A stretch of 64,000 nt of DNA, from contig NZ_LZJN01000142.1 of NCBI RefSeq assembly GCF_001667735.1, forward strand, positions 62,001 to 126,000, in the 5' to 3' direction. Both the position numbers and the translations under genes were made by a program. Positions 53,431 to 62,203 of this stretch are shown one piece after another. Below the pieces are notes generated by a model. It made no database searches. It saw nothing but the letters and a program-made list of their open reading frames with translations, and was not told the DNA's origin. Positions within the stretch are counted from its first letter, which is position 1, and each line of letters begins with the position of its first letter. The DNA is from Mycobacterium sp. E183. Its GTDB lineage: Bacteria; Actinomycetota; Actinomycetes; Mycobacteriales; Mycobacteriaceae.

Positions 53431-54215
53431 CCGTTCAATCCGCTCAGCTGACCGACGCCGCACAACTGCTCTTCGACGCGCAGAGCACCCGCGTCCCGAT
53501 CGAGCCGCTGACGCAGATGTATCCGAATATGACGGTGGCCCAGGCGTATTCGGTGCAGCGCGCCAACATGGTCCGCTATCTCGCCGAGGGTCGCACGCTG
53601 CGCGGCCACAAGATCGGCATCACCTCCGCGCCCATGCAGCAGCTGCTGGGGGTCGACGAGCCCGATTTCGGCTACGTCCTCGACAGCATGGTGCTCCCCG
53701 ACGCGGCGACCGTGCCGGTCACCGCGTTCTGCGCGCCGCGCGTCGAGCCTGAGGTCGCCTTCCTGATGCGCGCGCCGCTGCGCGGGCCGGGCGTGACGAT
53801 CGGCGACGTGCTGGCCGCCACCGAGGCCGTCGCCCCGGCGTTGGAGATCGTTGACAGCCGGATCGCCGATTGGCGGATCACGTTGGCGGACACCGTGGCC
53901 GACAACGCGAGCTCCGGTGCGGTGGTGCTGGGCGAGTGGGTGCCGATCGGCCGGGCGCCGGCGCTCCCCGAGACCACCGCGACACTCGTCGTCAACGGCG
54001 TGACCGTCGCCACGGGCGCGGGCACCGCCGTGCTGGGTCATCCCGCCGCCGCCGTCGCCTGGCTGGCCAACGCGGTCGCGAAATACGGCACTGCCATCGA
54101 GGCCGGCGCGTTCGTCATGTCCGGCTCGTATACCACGGCGCCGTTCGTCGGCGCGGGAGATCGGGCGTCGGCGGCGGTCAGCGGGCTCGGCGCCGTTAGC
54201 GTGACTTTCGAGTAG
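53427..54215 (+). CDS. 2-keto-4-pentenoate hydratase (MhpD/HsaE-like)
   Basis: A 262-residue protein of the fumarylacetoacetase-like hydratase family. [20 protein letters not shown] (about 60-79), [10 protein letters not shown] (about 110-119, metal Glu residues) and [20 protein letters not shown] (about 144-163) are typical. It adds water to 2-hydroxypenta-2,4-dienoate, giving 4-hydroxy-2-oxovalerate. ATG 53427 overlaps the TetR stop. It is followed by the aldehyde dehydrogenase and aldolase of the same pathway. Confidence 0.9.
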   Translation: MTVQSAQLTDAAQLLFDAQSTRVPIEPLTQMYPNMTVAQAYSVQRANMVRYLAEGRTLRGHKIGITSAPMQQLLGVDEPDFGYVLDSMVLPDAATVPVTAFCAPRVEPEVAFLMRAPLRGPGVTIGDVLAATEAVAPALEIVDSRIADWRITLADTVADNASSGAVVLGEWVPIGRAPALPETTATLVVNGVTVATGAGTAVLGHPAAAVAWLANAVAKYGTAIEAGAFVMSGSYTTAPFVGAGDRASAAVSGLGAVSVTFE

Positions 54216-54226
54216 GGAGCAGTTCA

Positions 54227-55180
54227 GTGAGTAACGAACGATATCCGGTCGCCATCATCGGGTCGGGCAACATCGGCACCGACCTGATGATCAAGGTCCT
54301 CCGCAGCGACGGGCCGCTGGAGATGGCGGCAATGATCGGCATCGACCCGGGGTCCGACGGGCTGGCCCGGGCGAAACGCCTTGGCGTCCCCGTGTCTTCG
54401 GAAGGGATCGAGGGCCTGCTCGCGATGCCCCACTTCGACGAGATCCGGCTGGTGTTCGACGCCACCAGCGCCGGCGCCCATGTCCGGCACTGGAACTTTC
54501 TGCGCGACAAGGACATTCGCGTCCTCGACCTGACGCCGGCGGCCGTCGGACCATTCTGCGTGCCGGTGGTGAACCTGGAGGACCACATCGACGCGCCGAA
54601 CCTGAACATGGTGACGTGCGGGGGGCAGGCCACCGTGCCGATCGTCGCCGCCGTCAACAACGCGGCCCCGGTGTCGTACGCCGAAATCGTCTCGTCCATC
54701 TCGTCGAAGTCGGCCGGCCCGGGCACGCGCGCGAACATCGACGAGTTCATCGAGACGACCGCCACCGCGCTCAAAGTGGTTGGCGGAGCGCAGCGCAGCA
54801 AGGCGGTGATCGTCCTCAACCCGGCCGACCCCCCGATCCTCATGCGCAACACCGTCTACTGCCTGGTCGAGGGCGACTGCGACCACGAGGCCATCGGCGC
54901 CTCGATCGCCGAGATGGTGGAGCGGGTCACCCGGTATGTGCCGGGCTACAAGCTCACCAAGCCCGTCCAGTTCGAGACGTTCGACGCCGACCGTCCGCTG
55001 CACATCCCGGAGACCGGGAAGTTCATGGGCACCCGGGTCACCGTGATGCTGCAGGTGACGGGCGCCGCGCACTACCTCCCCGCCTATGCGGGCAACCTCG
55101 ACATCATGACGTCGGCCGCCCTGGCCACCGCGGAACGAATCGCCGCGCACTCGATGACGACTGTGGGGGTGAGGAAATGA
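54227..55180 (+). CDS. Acylating acetaldehyde/propanal dehydrogenase (MhpF/HsaG-like)
   Basis: A 317-residue protein from GTG 54227. The NAD motif IGSGNIGTD (11-19) and the catalytic Cys131 in [13 protein letters not shown] are those of DmpF/MhpF/HsaG, which turn acetaldehyde or propanal and CoA into the acyl-CoA. The family forms a channelling complex with the 4-hydroxy-2-oxovalerate aldolase, which is the next gene and overlaps its stop. The C-terminal segment [20 protein letters not shown] is also conserved. Confidence 0.93.
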   Translation: MSNERYPVAIIGSGNIGTDLMIKVLRSDGPLEMAAMIGIDPGSDGLARAKRLGVPVSSEGIEGLLAMPHFDEIRLVFDATSAGAHVRHWNFLRDKDIRVLDLTPAAVGPFCVPVVNLEDHIDAPNLNMVTCGGQATVPIVAAVNNAAPVSYAEIVSSISSKSAGPGTRANIDEFIETTATALKVVGGAQRSKAVIVLNPADPPILMRNTVYCLVEGDCDHEAIGASIAEMVERVTRYVPGYKLTKPVQFETFDADRPLHIPETGKFMGTRVTVMLQVTGAAHYLPAYAGNLDIMTSAALATAERIAAHSMTTVGVRK

Positions 55181-56196
55181 GCAAGCCGCTGTACATCAGT
55201 GATGTCACGCTGCGTGACGGCATGCACGCCGTGCGACACTCTTACACCCTGGAGCAGGTCACCGAGATCGCCCGGGCGCTCGACCAGGCGGGGGTGGACT
55301 CTATCGAGGTCGCCCATGGAGACGGGCTGGCCGGGTCCAGCTGCGTCTACGGATTCGGCGCCCACACCGACCTGGAGTGGATCGAGGCCGTGGCCGGGAC
55401 CGTAGAGCGGGCCAAGGTGGCGACCCTCGTGCTGCCGGGCATCGGGACCGTCCGCGACCTGACCGCCGCGCACCGGGCGGGCGCGAGTGTCGTACGCGTC
55501 GCGACGCACTGCACCGAGGCCGACATCTCCGCGCACCACATCGTCGCGGCGCGCGAACTCGGCATGGACACCGTCGGTTTCCTCATGATGAGCCACATGA
55601 CCACCCCGCAGAAGCTCGCCGAGCAGGCCGTCCTGATGGAGGGATACGGGGCCGGGTGCGTCTATGTCGTCGACTCCGGGGGCGCGATGACCATGCGCGA
55701 CGTCGCCGAACGGGTCGACGCGGTGCGGCAAAGCCTCGACAGTGCAACCGAAGTCGGCATCCATGCCCACCACAACATGTCGCTGGGTGTGGCGAATTCG
55801 ATGGTCGCCGTGGAGCATGGCGCTCACCGCGTCGACGCATCACTGACGGGTATGGGCGCCGGCGCCGGTAACGCGCCGCTGGAGGTCTTCGTCGCGGCGG
55901 CCACCCGGATGGGCTGGCAACACGGCTGTGACCTCAACGCGCTCGAGGACGCCGCCGACGACCTTGTGCGGCCCCTGCAGCAGCGTCCGGTGCGCGTGGA
56001 CCGGGAGACGTTGACGCTGGGATACGCGGGCGTGTACTCAAGTTTCCTGCGTCATGCCGAGGCAACTGCCGAACGGTTCGGCGTCGATGCGCGCACGCTT
56101 CTGGTCGAAGCCGGGCGCAGGGGCTTGGTCGGCGGCCAGGAGGACGTGCTTATCGATATCGCCCTCGACCTGACCGGGGAACGGGTTTCCGGGTAA
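55177..56196 (+). CDS. 4-hydroxy-2-oxovalerate aldolase (MhpE/HsaF/DmpG-like)
   Basis: A 339-residue DmpG-type aldolase. [16 protein letters not shown] (8-23) holds the metal Asp14 and the catalytic region, and metal His196/His198 are in [11 protein letters not shown]. The C-terminal communication domain (about 270-339) includes [20 protein letters not shown], which contacts the dehydrogenase. It splits 4-hydroxy-2-oxo acids to pyruvate and an aldehyde passed to the partner enzyme. It is the last gene of the plus arm; bases 56197-56351 downstream form a convergent gap without a clear terminator. Confidence 0.93.
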   Translation: MSKPLYISDVTLRDGMHAVRHSYTLEQVTEIARALDQAGVDSIEVAHGDGLAGSSCVYGFGAHTDLEWIEAVAGTVERAKVATLVLPGIGTVRDLTAAHRAGASVVRVATHCTEADISAHHIVAARELGMDTVGFLMMSHMTTPQKLAEQAVLMEGYGAGCVYVVDSGGAMTMRDVAERVDAVRQSLDSATEVGIHAHHNMSLGVANSMVAVEHGAHRVDASLTGMGAGAGNAPLEVFVAAATRMGWQHGCDLNALEDAADDLVRPLQQRPVRVDRETLTLGYAGVYSSFLRHAEATAERFGVDARTLLVEAGRRGLVGGQEDVLIDIALDLTGERVSG

Positions 56197-56351
56197 CCCC
56201 GGAGGTTTTGAGGTGGCAACGAAGGCATCGAGAGGCGACCCGCAGGTGTCTCCGAGGTTGCCCTCCTGTGTCGCCGACGCTGCCCGGCTGGGCTCTCGGC
56301 CGACCGCAGTGATATCGGGATCACGGAACTCACCCAGTGACGCAAGTGATT

Positions 56352-57476
56352 CTATTGACCCGACCACGACGGGCTGGCGGTCAGCACGTGGGGACCGCCC
56401 TCGGTGATGTGAACGGTGTCCCGTCTGAATAGCGCCCCGACACCCTTTTCCCAGACATACGCGGTGATGGCCAACACCATCCCCGCCTCCAGTTGGTCGA
56501 ATTCGCCCGCTGCCAGCAGGGTTTGGGACACCACCGGCGGATCGAATCCCAGCCCCAATCCGTGCGCGATCGGCATCGGCGGAATCGGCTCGCCGGCGGC
56601 CTGATAGGCGGCCACCAAGTCCGAGGTGGGCGCGCCGGGCCGGCAGGCCGCAAGCATGTTGTCGTACAACGTGTTCGACCGCTCGAACAGGTCGCGCGTA
56701 GCCCGGTCGGCGTGGTCGCCGGCCGGCCACGTCCGGCCCACTTCCGCGACATAGCCGTTCGCCAGGGCCCCCGCGGCGAACGCGACCAGATCACCCGGCC
56801 GCCCCTCGCCCGATCCGGCGCGACGCCACGGGTGCTCCTTCGACGTCACCCACGCCGCGTCCTGGGTGGCGGGCGTGCTCACACCGCCCGCGGCCATGGC
56901 CTCCATCATGGCCCCCGCCAGCGCTCGTTCCGACACGCCCGGCGCGAATTCGGCCAGCGCGGCGGCAAGTCCGCGCTCGGCGACCCGGAGCGCCGTCGCC
57001 ATGGCCGCGATCTCGTCGGCCGTCTTGACGCGCCGCGCCGCCCGCATCGCGGGCTCCGCGTCGACGAGCTCGGCGTTCGGGAACGCCTCCGGCAGCAGGG
57101 CGGCGAAAGTCGGAGTGATCGCATCGGTTCCGACCCGACGCGCGGTGTGGGCGCCATCGATCTTCGTCAGCACGTCGATGAGCGTCATCGGGTTCCAGGC
57201 CAGCCCGTACAGGTGATCGTGCCCGATCTCCTCCGGCACCCCCTCGTCGTCGGTGCTGTTGAGATAGATCTCGCCTGACCCGCGCACCACGACGCACATC
57301 GGGCCGAACGGTCGCGTCCCGGCGATCCACAACTGCGGTGCGCCGGTCACGTAACGAATGTTGGCTTGACGCCCAAGCACCAGCATGTCCAGCCCGTGCG
57401 CGTCCATCTGCGCCAACGCGCGGTCCCGGCGGCCCATCCGCAGCGCCGTGGGGTCGGGCAGAACTTCAGTCGCCAT
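56352..57476 (-). CDS. M24-fold (creatinase/prolidase-like) protein lacking the metal site
   Basis: A 374-residue pita-bread-fold protein with a creatinase-like N-terminal domain (about 1-150). Compared by eye with its neighbour, the five M24 metal ligands Asp, Asp, His, Glu, Glu read Ala234, Glu245, His305, Thr338 and Arg352. Only the His is kept and one Asp is replaced by Glu, so metal-dependent peptidase activity is improbable. The fold motifs GYVAEVGRTW, AHGLGLG and VHITEGG remain. Its start overlaps the stop region of the upstream intact M24 gene by 11 bases. It may be a structural partner or a changed enzyme. Confidence 0.82.
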   Translation of the reverse strand: MATEVLPDPTALRMGRRDRALAQMDAHGLDMLVLGRQANIRYVTGAPQLWIAGTRPFGPMCVVVRGSGEIYLNSTDDEGVPEEIGHDHLYGLAWNPMTLIDVLTKIDGAHTARRVGTDAITPTFAALLPEAFPNAELVDAEPAMRAARRVKTADEIAAMATALRVAERGLAAALAEFAPGVSERALAGAMMEAMAAGGVSTPATQDAAWVTSKEHPWRRAGSGEGRPGDLVAFAAGALANGYVAEVGRTWPAGDHADRATRDLFERSNTLYDNMLAACRPGAPTSDLVAAYQAAGEPIPPMPIAHGLGLGFDPPVVSQTLLAAGEFDQLEAGMVLAITAYVWEKGVGALFRRDTVHITEGGPHVLTASPSWSGQ

Positions 57477-58701
57477 AGGGGGAGTAGGGGTAGTCGGTGA
57501 TCGGCAGGTAGCCGTCTTCGGTGATCACCACGATCTCCTCACTGCGATAACCGCCCGTCCCGTCTTCCCACACCACGGGTTCCAGCACCAGAACCGTTCC
57601 GACCGGCAAGACGAAGTTGTCGTCGAACTCTTCGCCGAGATCCGTTCCGATCATGGGAGCTTCGGCGGGATAGGTCCCGATACCGTGGCCCAGATAGAAA
57701 TGCGGCAACCAGGGTTTGCGGCCGCCGTTGGCGGCAATCGCCGCACGCGCCAGATCGCCGGAGCTGACACCGGCTTTGGTCACCGCGAGCACCGCGTCCA
57801 TGATCGAACGCCATTGTCGGAACTGGTCCTGCTGTCGCTGGGTGGGCGGGCGACCGACCACCCAGGTCCGGCCGAAATCGGAGCAGTACCCGGCATAGGT
57901 GATGCTGATGTCGGTCCATAGCACGTCGCCGGCGGCCAGTTCACGATCGGTGGGAAGCAGCGGCAGCGCCAGATCGCCATGTGTCGTCCACACTCCGGCT
58001 TCTCGCGAACTCGGCATCACCTGCCAGATGGCCTCCAGCATGTTCGTGGTGGCACCCAGCTCGAAGGCGCGACGCACCAGCGTGGCCGACAGGTCGATCT
58101 GGCGGACCCCCGGCGCCAACGCCCGCTGCACGTCCACGATCGCCTGTTCGGTGATGCGGGTGGCCCGGCGAAGGCAGGACAACTCATCGCGAGTCTTCAC
58201 CAATTGCGCAGCACCAACCACGATCGCCGCATCCGTCGGCTCGCCCCCGGGGAACAGCCTGCGGCCGGCCCTTCGCATCGCTCCGGTCAGTTCGTCGACC
58301 GCGACGTTCGCGCCCGGTGGGATCAGCCCAGCCAGCTCACGCGCGAATTGCTCGACGCCATGGTCGAATTCGAGGTAGACGGGCCCGTGCAGATGGTCGT
58401 CGGGCACCGGCGATTCCGCGGACGCTCCGCCGCGAAACGGCATGAACAGGTGCGGATGTTCGTCGTCGGCGAGCACGACCGCGACCGGGCGCTCCACGTG
58501 CGACAGCCCCGCGTCCAAGAGCGGCCAACTGGCGCCCGTCGCGTATCCGACGTAGCCGTTCATCAGCAGTATCAGCGCGTCCACGCCGTGATCGGCCATC
58601 GCGGACCGCAGCCTAGCGCCAGTCTCGGAACGCATGCGCGCCCTATCCGGCTCATCGGGGATGTCGATGAGTGTGCCCGGGACACTGAGTGATTCGGTCA
58701 T
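57466..58701 (-). CDS. M24-family metallohydrolase (prolidase/creatinase-like), intact metal site
   Basis: A 411-residue M24 protein. The metal pentad is complete: Asp264 (LWTDIS), Asp275 (SDFGRTW), His339 (LGHGIGTYP), Glu374 (LVLEPVV) and Glu388 (RSEEIVV). The N-terminal creatinase-like domain (about 20-165) has GYVGYATGASWPLL. Family members are Xaa-Pro peptidases or amidinohydrolases; this could instead cleave a non-peptide C-N or C-O bond. It overlaps the next M24 gene and begins 2 bp after a broken amidohydrolase remnant. Confidence 0.88.
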   Translation of the reverse strand: MTESLSVPGTLIDIPDEPDRARMRSETGARLRSAMADHGVDALILLMNGYVGYATGASWPLLDAGLSHVERPVAVVLADDEHPHLFMPFRGGASAESPVPDDHLHGPVYLEFDHGVEQFARELAGLIPPGANVAVDELTGAMRRAGRRLFPGGEPTDAAIVVGAAQLVKTRDELSCLRRATRITEQAIVDVQRALAPGVRQIDLSATLVRRAFELGATTNMLEAIWQVMPSSREAGVWTTHGDLALPLLPTDRELAAGDVLWTDISITYAGYCSDFGRTWVVGRPPTQRQQDQFRQWRSIMDAVLAVTKAGVSSGDLARAAIAANGGRKPWLPHFYLGHGIGTYPAEAPMIGTDLGEEFDDNFVLPVGTVLVLEPVVWEDGTGGYRSEEIVVITEDGYLPITDYPYSPYGD

Positions 58702-58702
58702 C

Positions 58703-59098
58703 TCACAGGTCCGAGAACGTTCTGATGTTTGCGCTGGCGACGCGGACCGTGTTCTCGGTACCGACGGCGTCGACGACCGCGGCCAGCGACCGCTCCGAGT
58801 AGCCGTAGGTGCTCTCGTTGTGCGGGTAGTCCGACGACCACATCACCTTGTCGATTCCGATCTCGTCGACCTGGGCGAGCCCCAGACCATCCACCATAAA
58901 CGAGGCGCACGTGTGGGAGTCCCCGAACTGCAATTCGAAGCCGCCTCGGGCCTCCTGGCGTTGCGGCGGCGTCATGATGCCGGCGTTGTTGAGCAAGATG
59001 TCAACGGGCCGGGCCTCGGCCGTCAGCTCGTTGCCCAGCGGCGCAACGCTTTCCAGCGAACGCCCGCAAGTCGGGCACCTGCGGGCCCGGGTCGGGTT
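58703..59098 (-). pseudogene. Chimeric remnant: SDR fragment joined in frame to an amidohydrolase C-terminus
   Basis: The open frame runs from the P450 stop to TGA 58703. Its first part reads like an internal SDR piece: SLESVAPLGNELTAEARPVD, then ILLNNAGIMTPPQRQEARGG and FELQFG. Its second part is the end of an amidohydrolase-2 protein: ASFMVDGLGLAQVDEIGIDK, then VMWSSDYPHNESTYGYSE, ending SANIRTFSDL. Neither part is complete: the SDR lacks its cofactor and catalytic motifs and the amidohydrolase lacks most of its barrel. The join falls near residue FG/DS. It is most simply the scar of a deletion between two neighbouring genes. Confidence 0.75.
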
Positions 59099-60322
59099 TC
59101 ACCATGTCACTGGCAGGTCATAGAGACCGTAAGCCAGCGCGTCGTGCTTGAAGGGCAGTTCTTCCAGCGGCGCCGCGAGACGCAGGGTTGGGACGCGACG
59201 CAGGAGCGTGGGCAGGACGATTTGCAATTCCATCCGGGCCAGCTGTTGCCCGACGCACTGGTGGCGACCGTAGCCGAACCCGACGTGCGGTCCGTCCTCG
59301 CGGCGCAGGTCCAGGCGGTCCGGGTCGGGGAACTGCCGGCCGTCCCAGTTCGCCGGAGCGACGTCGAGGATGATGCCCTCGCCGGCTCGGATGGTCTCGC
59401 CACCCACGTCGATGTCCTCGACCGCGATCCGCCGCTGGCCGGTTTGGATGATGCTGAGGTAGCGCATCAATTCCTCGACCGCGACGGCGATCACCTGCGG
59501 ATCGTCTGTGTCGCGCATCAGCGCCAGCTGGTCGGGATGGTCGAGCAGGGCCGCGACGCTCAGGCTGATCATGTTGGCCGTCGTCTCGTGACCGGCGATG
59601 AGCACACCGGTGGCCAGCTGGGCCGCCTCGCGCACGGTGAGCTCTTCGGCGTTGACCCGCTCGGCGAGGTCGGAAACCAGATCCTCGGAGGGTCTTTGCA
59701 TCTTGGCCCGCACCAAGTTCGCCAGGTACTTCGCCAGCGACGCCGCGCCCTGCGCCGTGTCTTCCTCGGTGGCGTAGCGGTCCATGCCGCGCTGGGCCTG
59801 GGTCTGGAAGAAGTCCGCGTCCTGGTAGGGCACGCCCAGCAACTCGCTGATGACCAGGGAGGGGACCGGCAGCGCCAATGTGCTCACGATGTCACCCGGC
59901 TTTGGGCCGGCCAGCAACGCGTCGACGTGGTCGTCGGTGATCTGCTGCACCGCAGGCCGCAGCGCCTCAACCCGCTTGAAGGTGAACGGTTTTGAGAGCA
60001 TCCGGCGAAACCTGGTGTGCTCCTCGGCGTCGGAGGTGAACACCGAACGCGGCCGCTTGTGCACCGTCGCGAGCATGCCCTCGTTCCAATGCGGATAGCC
60101 CGGGAGCCGGTCGTCGACGCTGGTCCGCGAGTCGGTGAACAACGCCCGGGTCGCCTCATAGCCGTGGATCAGCCAGGGCGTGCTGTCGTCCCAGATCCGG
60201 ACCCGGCTCAACTGTCTGTCGGCGTTGAGCTGCAGCACTTCTGGCGGCGGGGCGAACGGGCAACCCGGCGCCCGCGACATGGGGAACTCCGGAATAGCGG
60301 TGTCGGTCGAGACGTCGGTCAT
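59099..60322 (-). CDS. Cytochrome P450 (CYP105-like)
   Basis: A 407-residue P450. The N-terminus has RVRIWDDSTPWLIHGYEATR, common in CYP105-like actinobacterial enzymes. The I-helix is VLIAGHETTANM (about 242-253), ExxR is EELMR, and the haem loop FGYGRHQCVGQQLAR has Cys356. The family hydroxylates varied xenobiotics and secondary metabolites. It lies 39 bp after the TetR gene on the same strand and is likely under its control. Confidence 0.92.
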   Translation of the reverse strand: MTDVSTDTAIPEFPMSRAPGCPFAPPPEVLQLNADRQLSRVRIWDDSTPWLIHGYEATRALFTDSRTSVDDRLPGYPHWNEGMLATVHKRPRSVFTSDAEEHTRFRRMLSKPFTFKRVEALRPAVQQITDDHVDALLAGPKPGDIVSTLALPVPSLVISELLGVPYQDADFFQTQAQRGMDRYATEEDTAQGAASLAKYLANLVRAKMQRPSEDLVSDLAERVNAEELTVREAAQLATGVLIAGHETTANMISLSVAALLDHPDQLALMRDTDDPQVIAVAVEELMRYLSIIQTGQRRIAVEDIDVGGETIRAGEGIILDVAPANWDGRQFPDPDRLDLRREDGPHVGFGYGRHQCVGQQLARMELQIVLPTLLRRVPTLRLAAPLEELPFKHDALAYGLYDLPVTW

Positions 60323-60361
60323 CGTGCTCCTCGGTTTGGCCTGTTCTGGTGTGCGGCGGGG

Positions 60362-61039
60362 CTAGGTGCGCGCCGCGCTCACATGGACCGGTGCGCGCCA
60401 GAGGCCGACGATCGCGTCGATCAGGCCCTCGCCGGCGACCGGCCAGGCCGAACGCGAACGCGGCCCGTGCTCGGCCAGAGCGCCTTCGTGCTCGGCGCAG
60501 GTGTGCATGAGCAGGTTGCGCACCATGACCATCCGTTCGGACCGCACCCGCCTGGGCAGGTCGGGAAGGCAACGGTTGATGCCGTCGATGGTTTGCACCA
60601 GCAGCGGCGACGCGAGCGCGTCTTTGGTGACGACGTGGCGGTACGTGGGATCGGCCATCGCCTGGGCGGCGAAGCGGGCGTACCAGCTGGGGGTGCCCAG
60701 CGCATGCAGATGATCGGTCAGTGGCCGCACCAGCGCGCCCACCCAGTCGCGCAGGTCGGCCGAATCGTCGATTGCGGTCAGCAGGTGCGCGCGCAGTGCC
60801 TCGATCGGCTTCCGATGCTTGTCCTCGATCGCCCGGAGCAGGTCGGTCCTGGTGCCGAAGTGATAGCAAGCCGCGGCGTTGTTGCCCTGCCCGGCCGCCT
60901 CGCTGATCTGCCGGTTCGATACCGCGTACATGCCGCGCTCGGCGAACAGCACTTCCGCGGCCGACAGGATCGCCTCCCGGGTGCCCGTCGACCTGTCGGA
61001 ACGGGCGGCCCGTTCGGCGGTCATCGCCCAAGTGAACAC
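60362..61039 (-). CDS. TetR-family regulator
   Basis: A 225-residue TetR protein. The helix-turn-helix spans about 20-66 (TREAILSAAEVLFAERGMYA, then VSNRQISEAAGQGNNAAACY, then HFGTRTDLL). GTG 61039 and ATG 61024 are both possible starts. The AT-rich dyad at 61050-61073 lies directly upstream. Downstream on the same strand is the P450 gene, which it probably regulates; the M24 pair may be part of the same unit. Confidence 0.88.
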   Translation of the reverse strand: MFTWAMTAERAARSDRSTGTREAILSAAEVLFAERGMYAVSNRQISEAAGQGNNAAACYHFGTRTDLLRAIEDKHRKPIEALRAHLLTAIDDSADLRDWVGALVRPLTDHLHALGTPSWYARFAAQAMADPTYRHVVTKDALASPLLVQTIDGINRCLPDLPRRVRSERMVMVRNLLMHTCAEHEGALAEHGPRSRSAWPVAGEGLIDAIVGLWRAPVHVSAART

Positions 61040-61049
61040 GGACCATCAT

Positions 61050-61073
61050 ATTAAATCAAGCAATTTATTTAAT
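61050..61073. promoter_or_regulatory. AT-rich inverted repeat upstream of the TetR gene
   Basis: ATTAAAT (61050-61056) and ATTTAAT (61067-61073) are perfect complements around a 10-base centre. The site is almost pure A/T in DNA that is otherwise strongly GC-rich and lies 10 bases before the TetR start. It probably combines the regulator's operator with its promoter. Confidence 0.55.
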
Positions 61074-61173
61074 CGGTGCGGCGCCAGGAAGGCGTGACCG
61101 AGCGCCGGCATCGGAAACCCCAGCCGTCAGGGTCATTTCACCGCTCCGATGCCCGCGCTGGGGCCGCCGGGAA

Positions 61174-61185
61174 TACAGTCTGCGT
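61174..61185 (+). promoter_or_regulatory. Leaderless promoter of the Ddn-like gene
   Basis: TACAGT at 61174-61179 is a TANNNT -10 element placed six bases before ATG 61186, the spacing expected if transcription begins at the start codon. No ribosome site is visible before the ATG. The same geometry occurs at 19062. Confidence 0.45.
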
Positions 61186-61662
61186 ATGAATCCGCTGCAG
61201 CGGGTGGCCCGGAATCCGGCGGCCTACCGCCGGCTCGTCCTGACTGGCCGGCCAGTCGCGGAAAGTCTTGAGGCGCTGCTTCGCTTCGCGACGACTGGAC
61301 GGTTCGGTGTACTCGATCTCGTGGGCTTGCCGAACGTACAGATCACCACGTCGGGCCGCAAGACGGGCCTCGCCCGTACCGCGACCGTGCAGTACGTGCC
61401 GCTCGACGGCGGGTTGCTGCTGGTCGGCTCCAACTGGGGCCGAGAGCGCCATCCCTCGTGGTCGGCGAACCTCAAAGCGACACAACGCGTTACCGTCCGC
61501 AGGCGCGGCCATCGCTTCGTGGCATCGGTCCGGCTGCTCACCGGCGCGGAACGTGACCAAGCATGGTCCACGGCGGTAACGCACTGGCCGAACTACCAGG
61601 TCGCCCAGGATCGCGCGGGCCGGCGCACATTCCGGCTCTTTCTCCTCACGCCAACCGCATAG
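61186..61662 (+). CDS. F420-dependent nitroreductase-family protein (Ddn-like)
   Basis: A 158-residue split-barrel protein of the deazaflavin (F420)-dependent nitroreductase family. The motif VQITTSGRKTGLARTATVQY (about 51-70) binds the F420 phosphate region, and LLLVGSNWGRERHPSWSANL (about 77-96) is the family's second signature. Ddn homologues reduce quinones and activate nitroimidazoles. It is a single gene with a leaderless promoter, convergent with the DUF2231 gene (15 bp between stops). Confidence 0.9.
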   Translation: MNPLQRVARNPAAYRRLVLTGRPVAESLEALLRFATTGRFGVLDLVGLPNVQITTSGRKTGLARTATVQYVPLDGGLLLVGSNWGRERHPSWSANLKATQRVTVRRRGHRFVASVRLLTGAERDQAWSTAVTHWPNYQVAQDRAGRRTFRLFLLTPTA

Positions 61663-61677
61663 GCGCCGCGATAACCG

Positions 61678-62169
61678 CTAACCCGGGTGCGATTTCTGCA
61701 GACGCGCGATCTCGTCACCCCAAACCGATTGCGCCCCAGCATCACCCACGCGGTAGATCTGGATCGTCGATGCGATGGCGACGGCGAGCACCAGTATCGC
61801 GATGGTCGCCCGGACGGCCACACGGCTCTTGTCTGAGCGGCGTTCGATCAGGCGCATCGCCACGAGCACCAACGCGGCCGCCAGCAGCGCGGCCGCGAAG
61901 TAGGTCATCGTGCCGCCCAGGGCGGCGTGCTTTTGCAGGATCGCGCTGGGTTTGGTCCGCAGGTCATACAGCCATTCCCCGGCGTCCACCGTGATCGGCG
62001 TGAGCACCATGGTGACGATGGCCGATATCACCGCCAGCCACAACAGGGGGCCGCGCCGCGCCGTCGGCCAGAACACGCAGACGATCTCCAGCAGGGCGGT
62101 CACGGGTACGAGCACCACGACGAAGTGCAGCAGCAGCGCATGGGCCGGCATGCCGTTGATTACGGTCAT
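61678..62169 (-). CDS. DUF2231-like integral membrane protein
   Basis: A 163-residue protein with four helices: LLLHFVVVLVPVTALLEIVC, WLAVISAIVTMVLTPITV, AAALLAAALVLVAMRLI and ATIAILVLAVAIASTIQIYR. The N-terminal GMPAHALLLHF and the KHAALGGTMTYF segment before helix three carry His residues conserved in DUF2231, some of whose members bind haem. It is the last gene of a minus-strand run after the lipoprotein (34 bp gap). Confidence 0.82.
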   Translation of the reverse strand: MTVINGMPAHALLLHFVVVLVPVTALLEIVCVFWPTARRGPLLWLAVISAIVTMVLTPITVDAGEWLYDLRTKPSAILQKHAALGGTMTYFAAALLAAALVLVAMRLIERRSDKSRVAVRATIAILVLAVAIASTIQIYRVGDAGAQSVWGDEIARLQKSHPG

Positions 62170-62203
62170 CGGGCTCCTCGGATTGTGGGCGGTCAGCTCT
62201 CGG

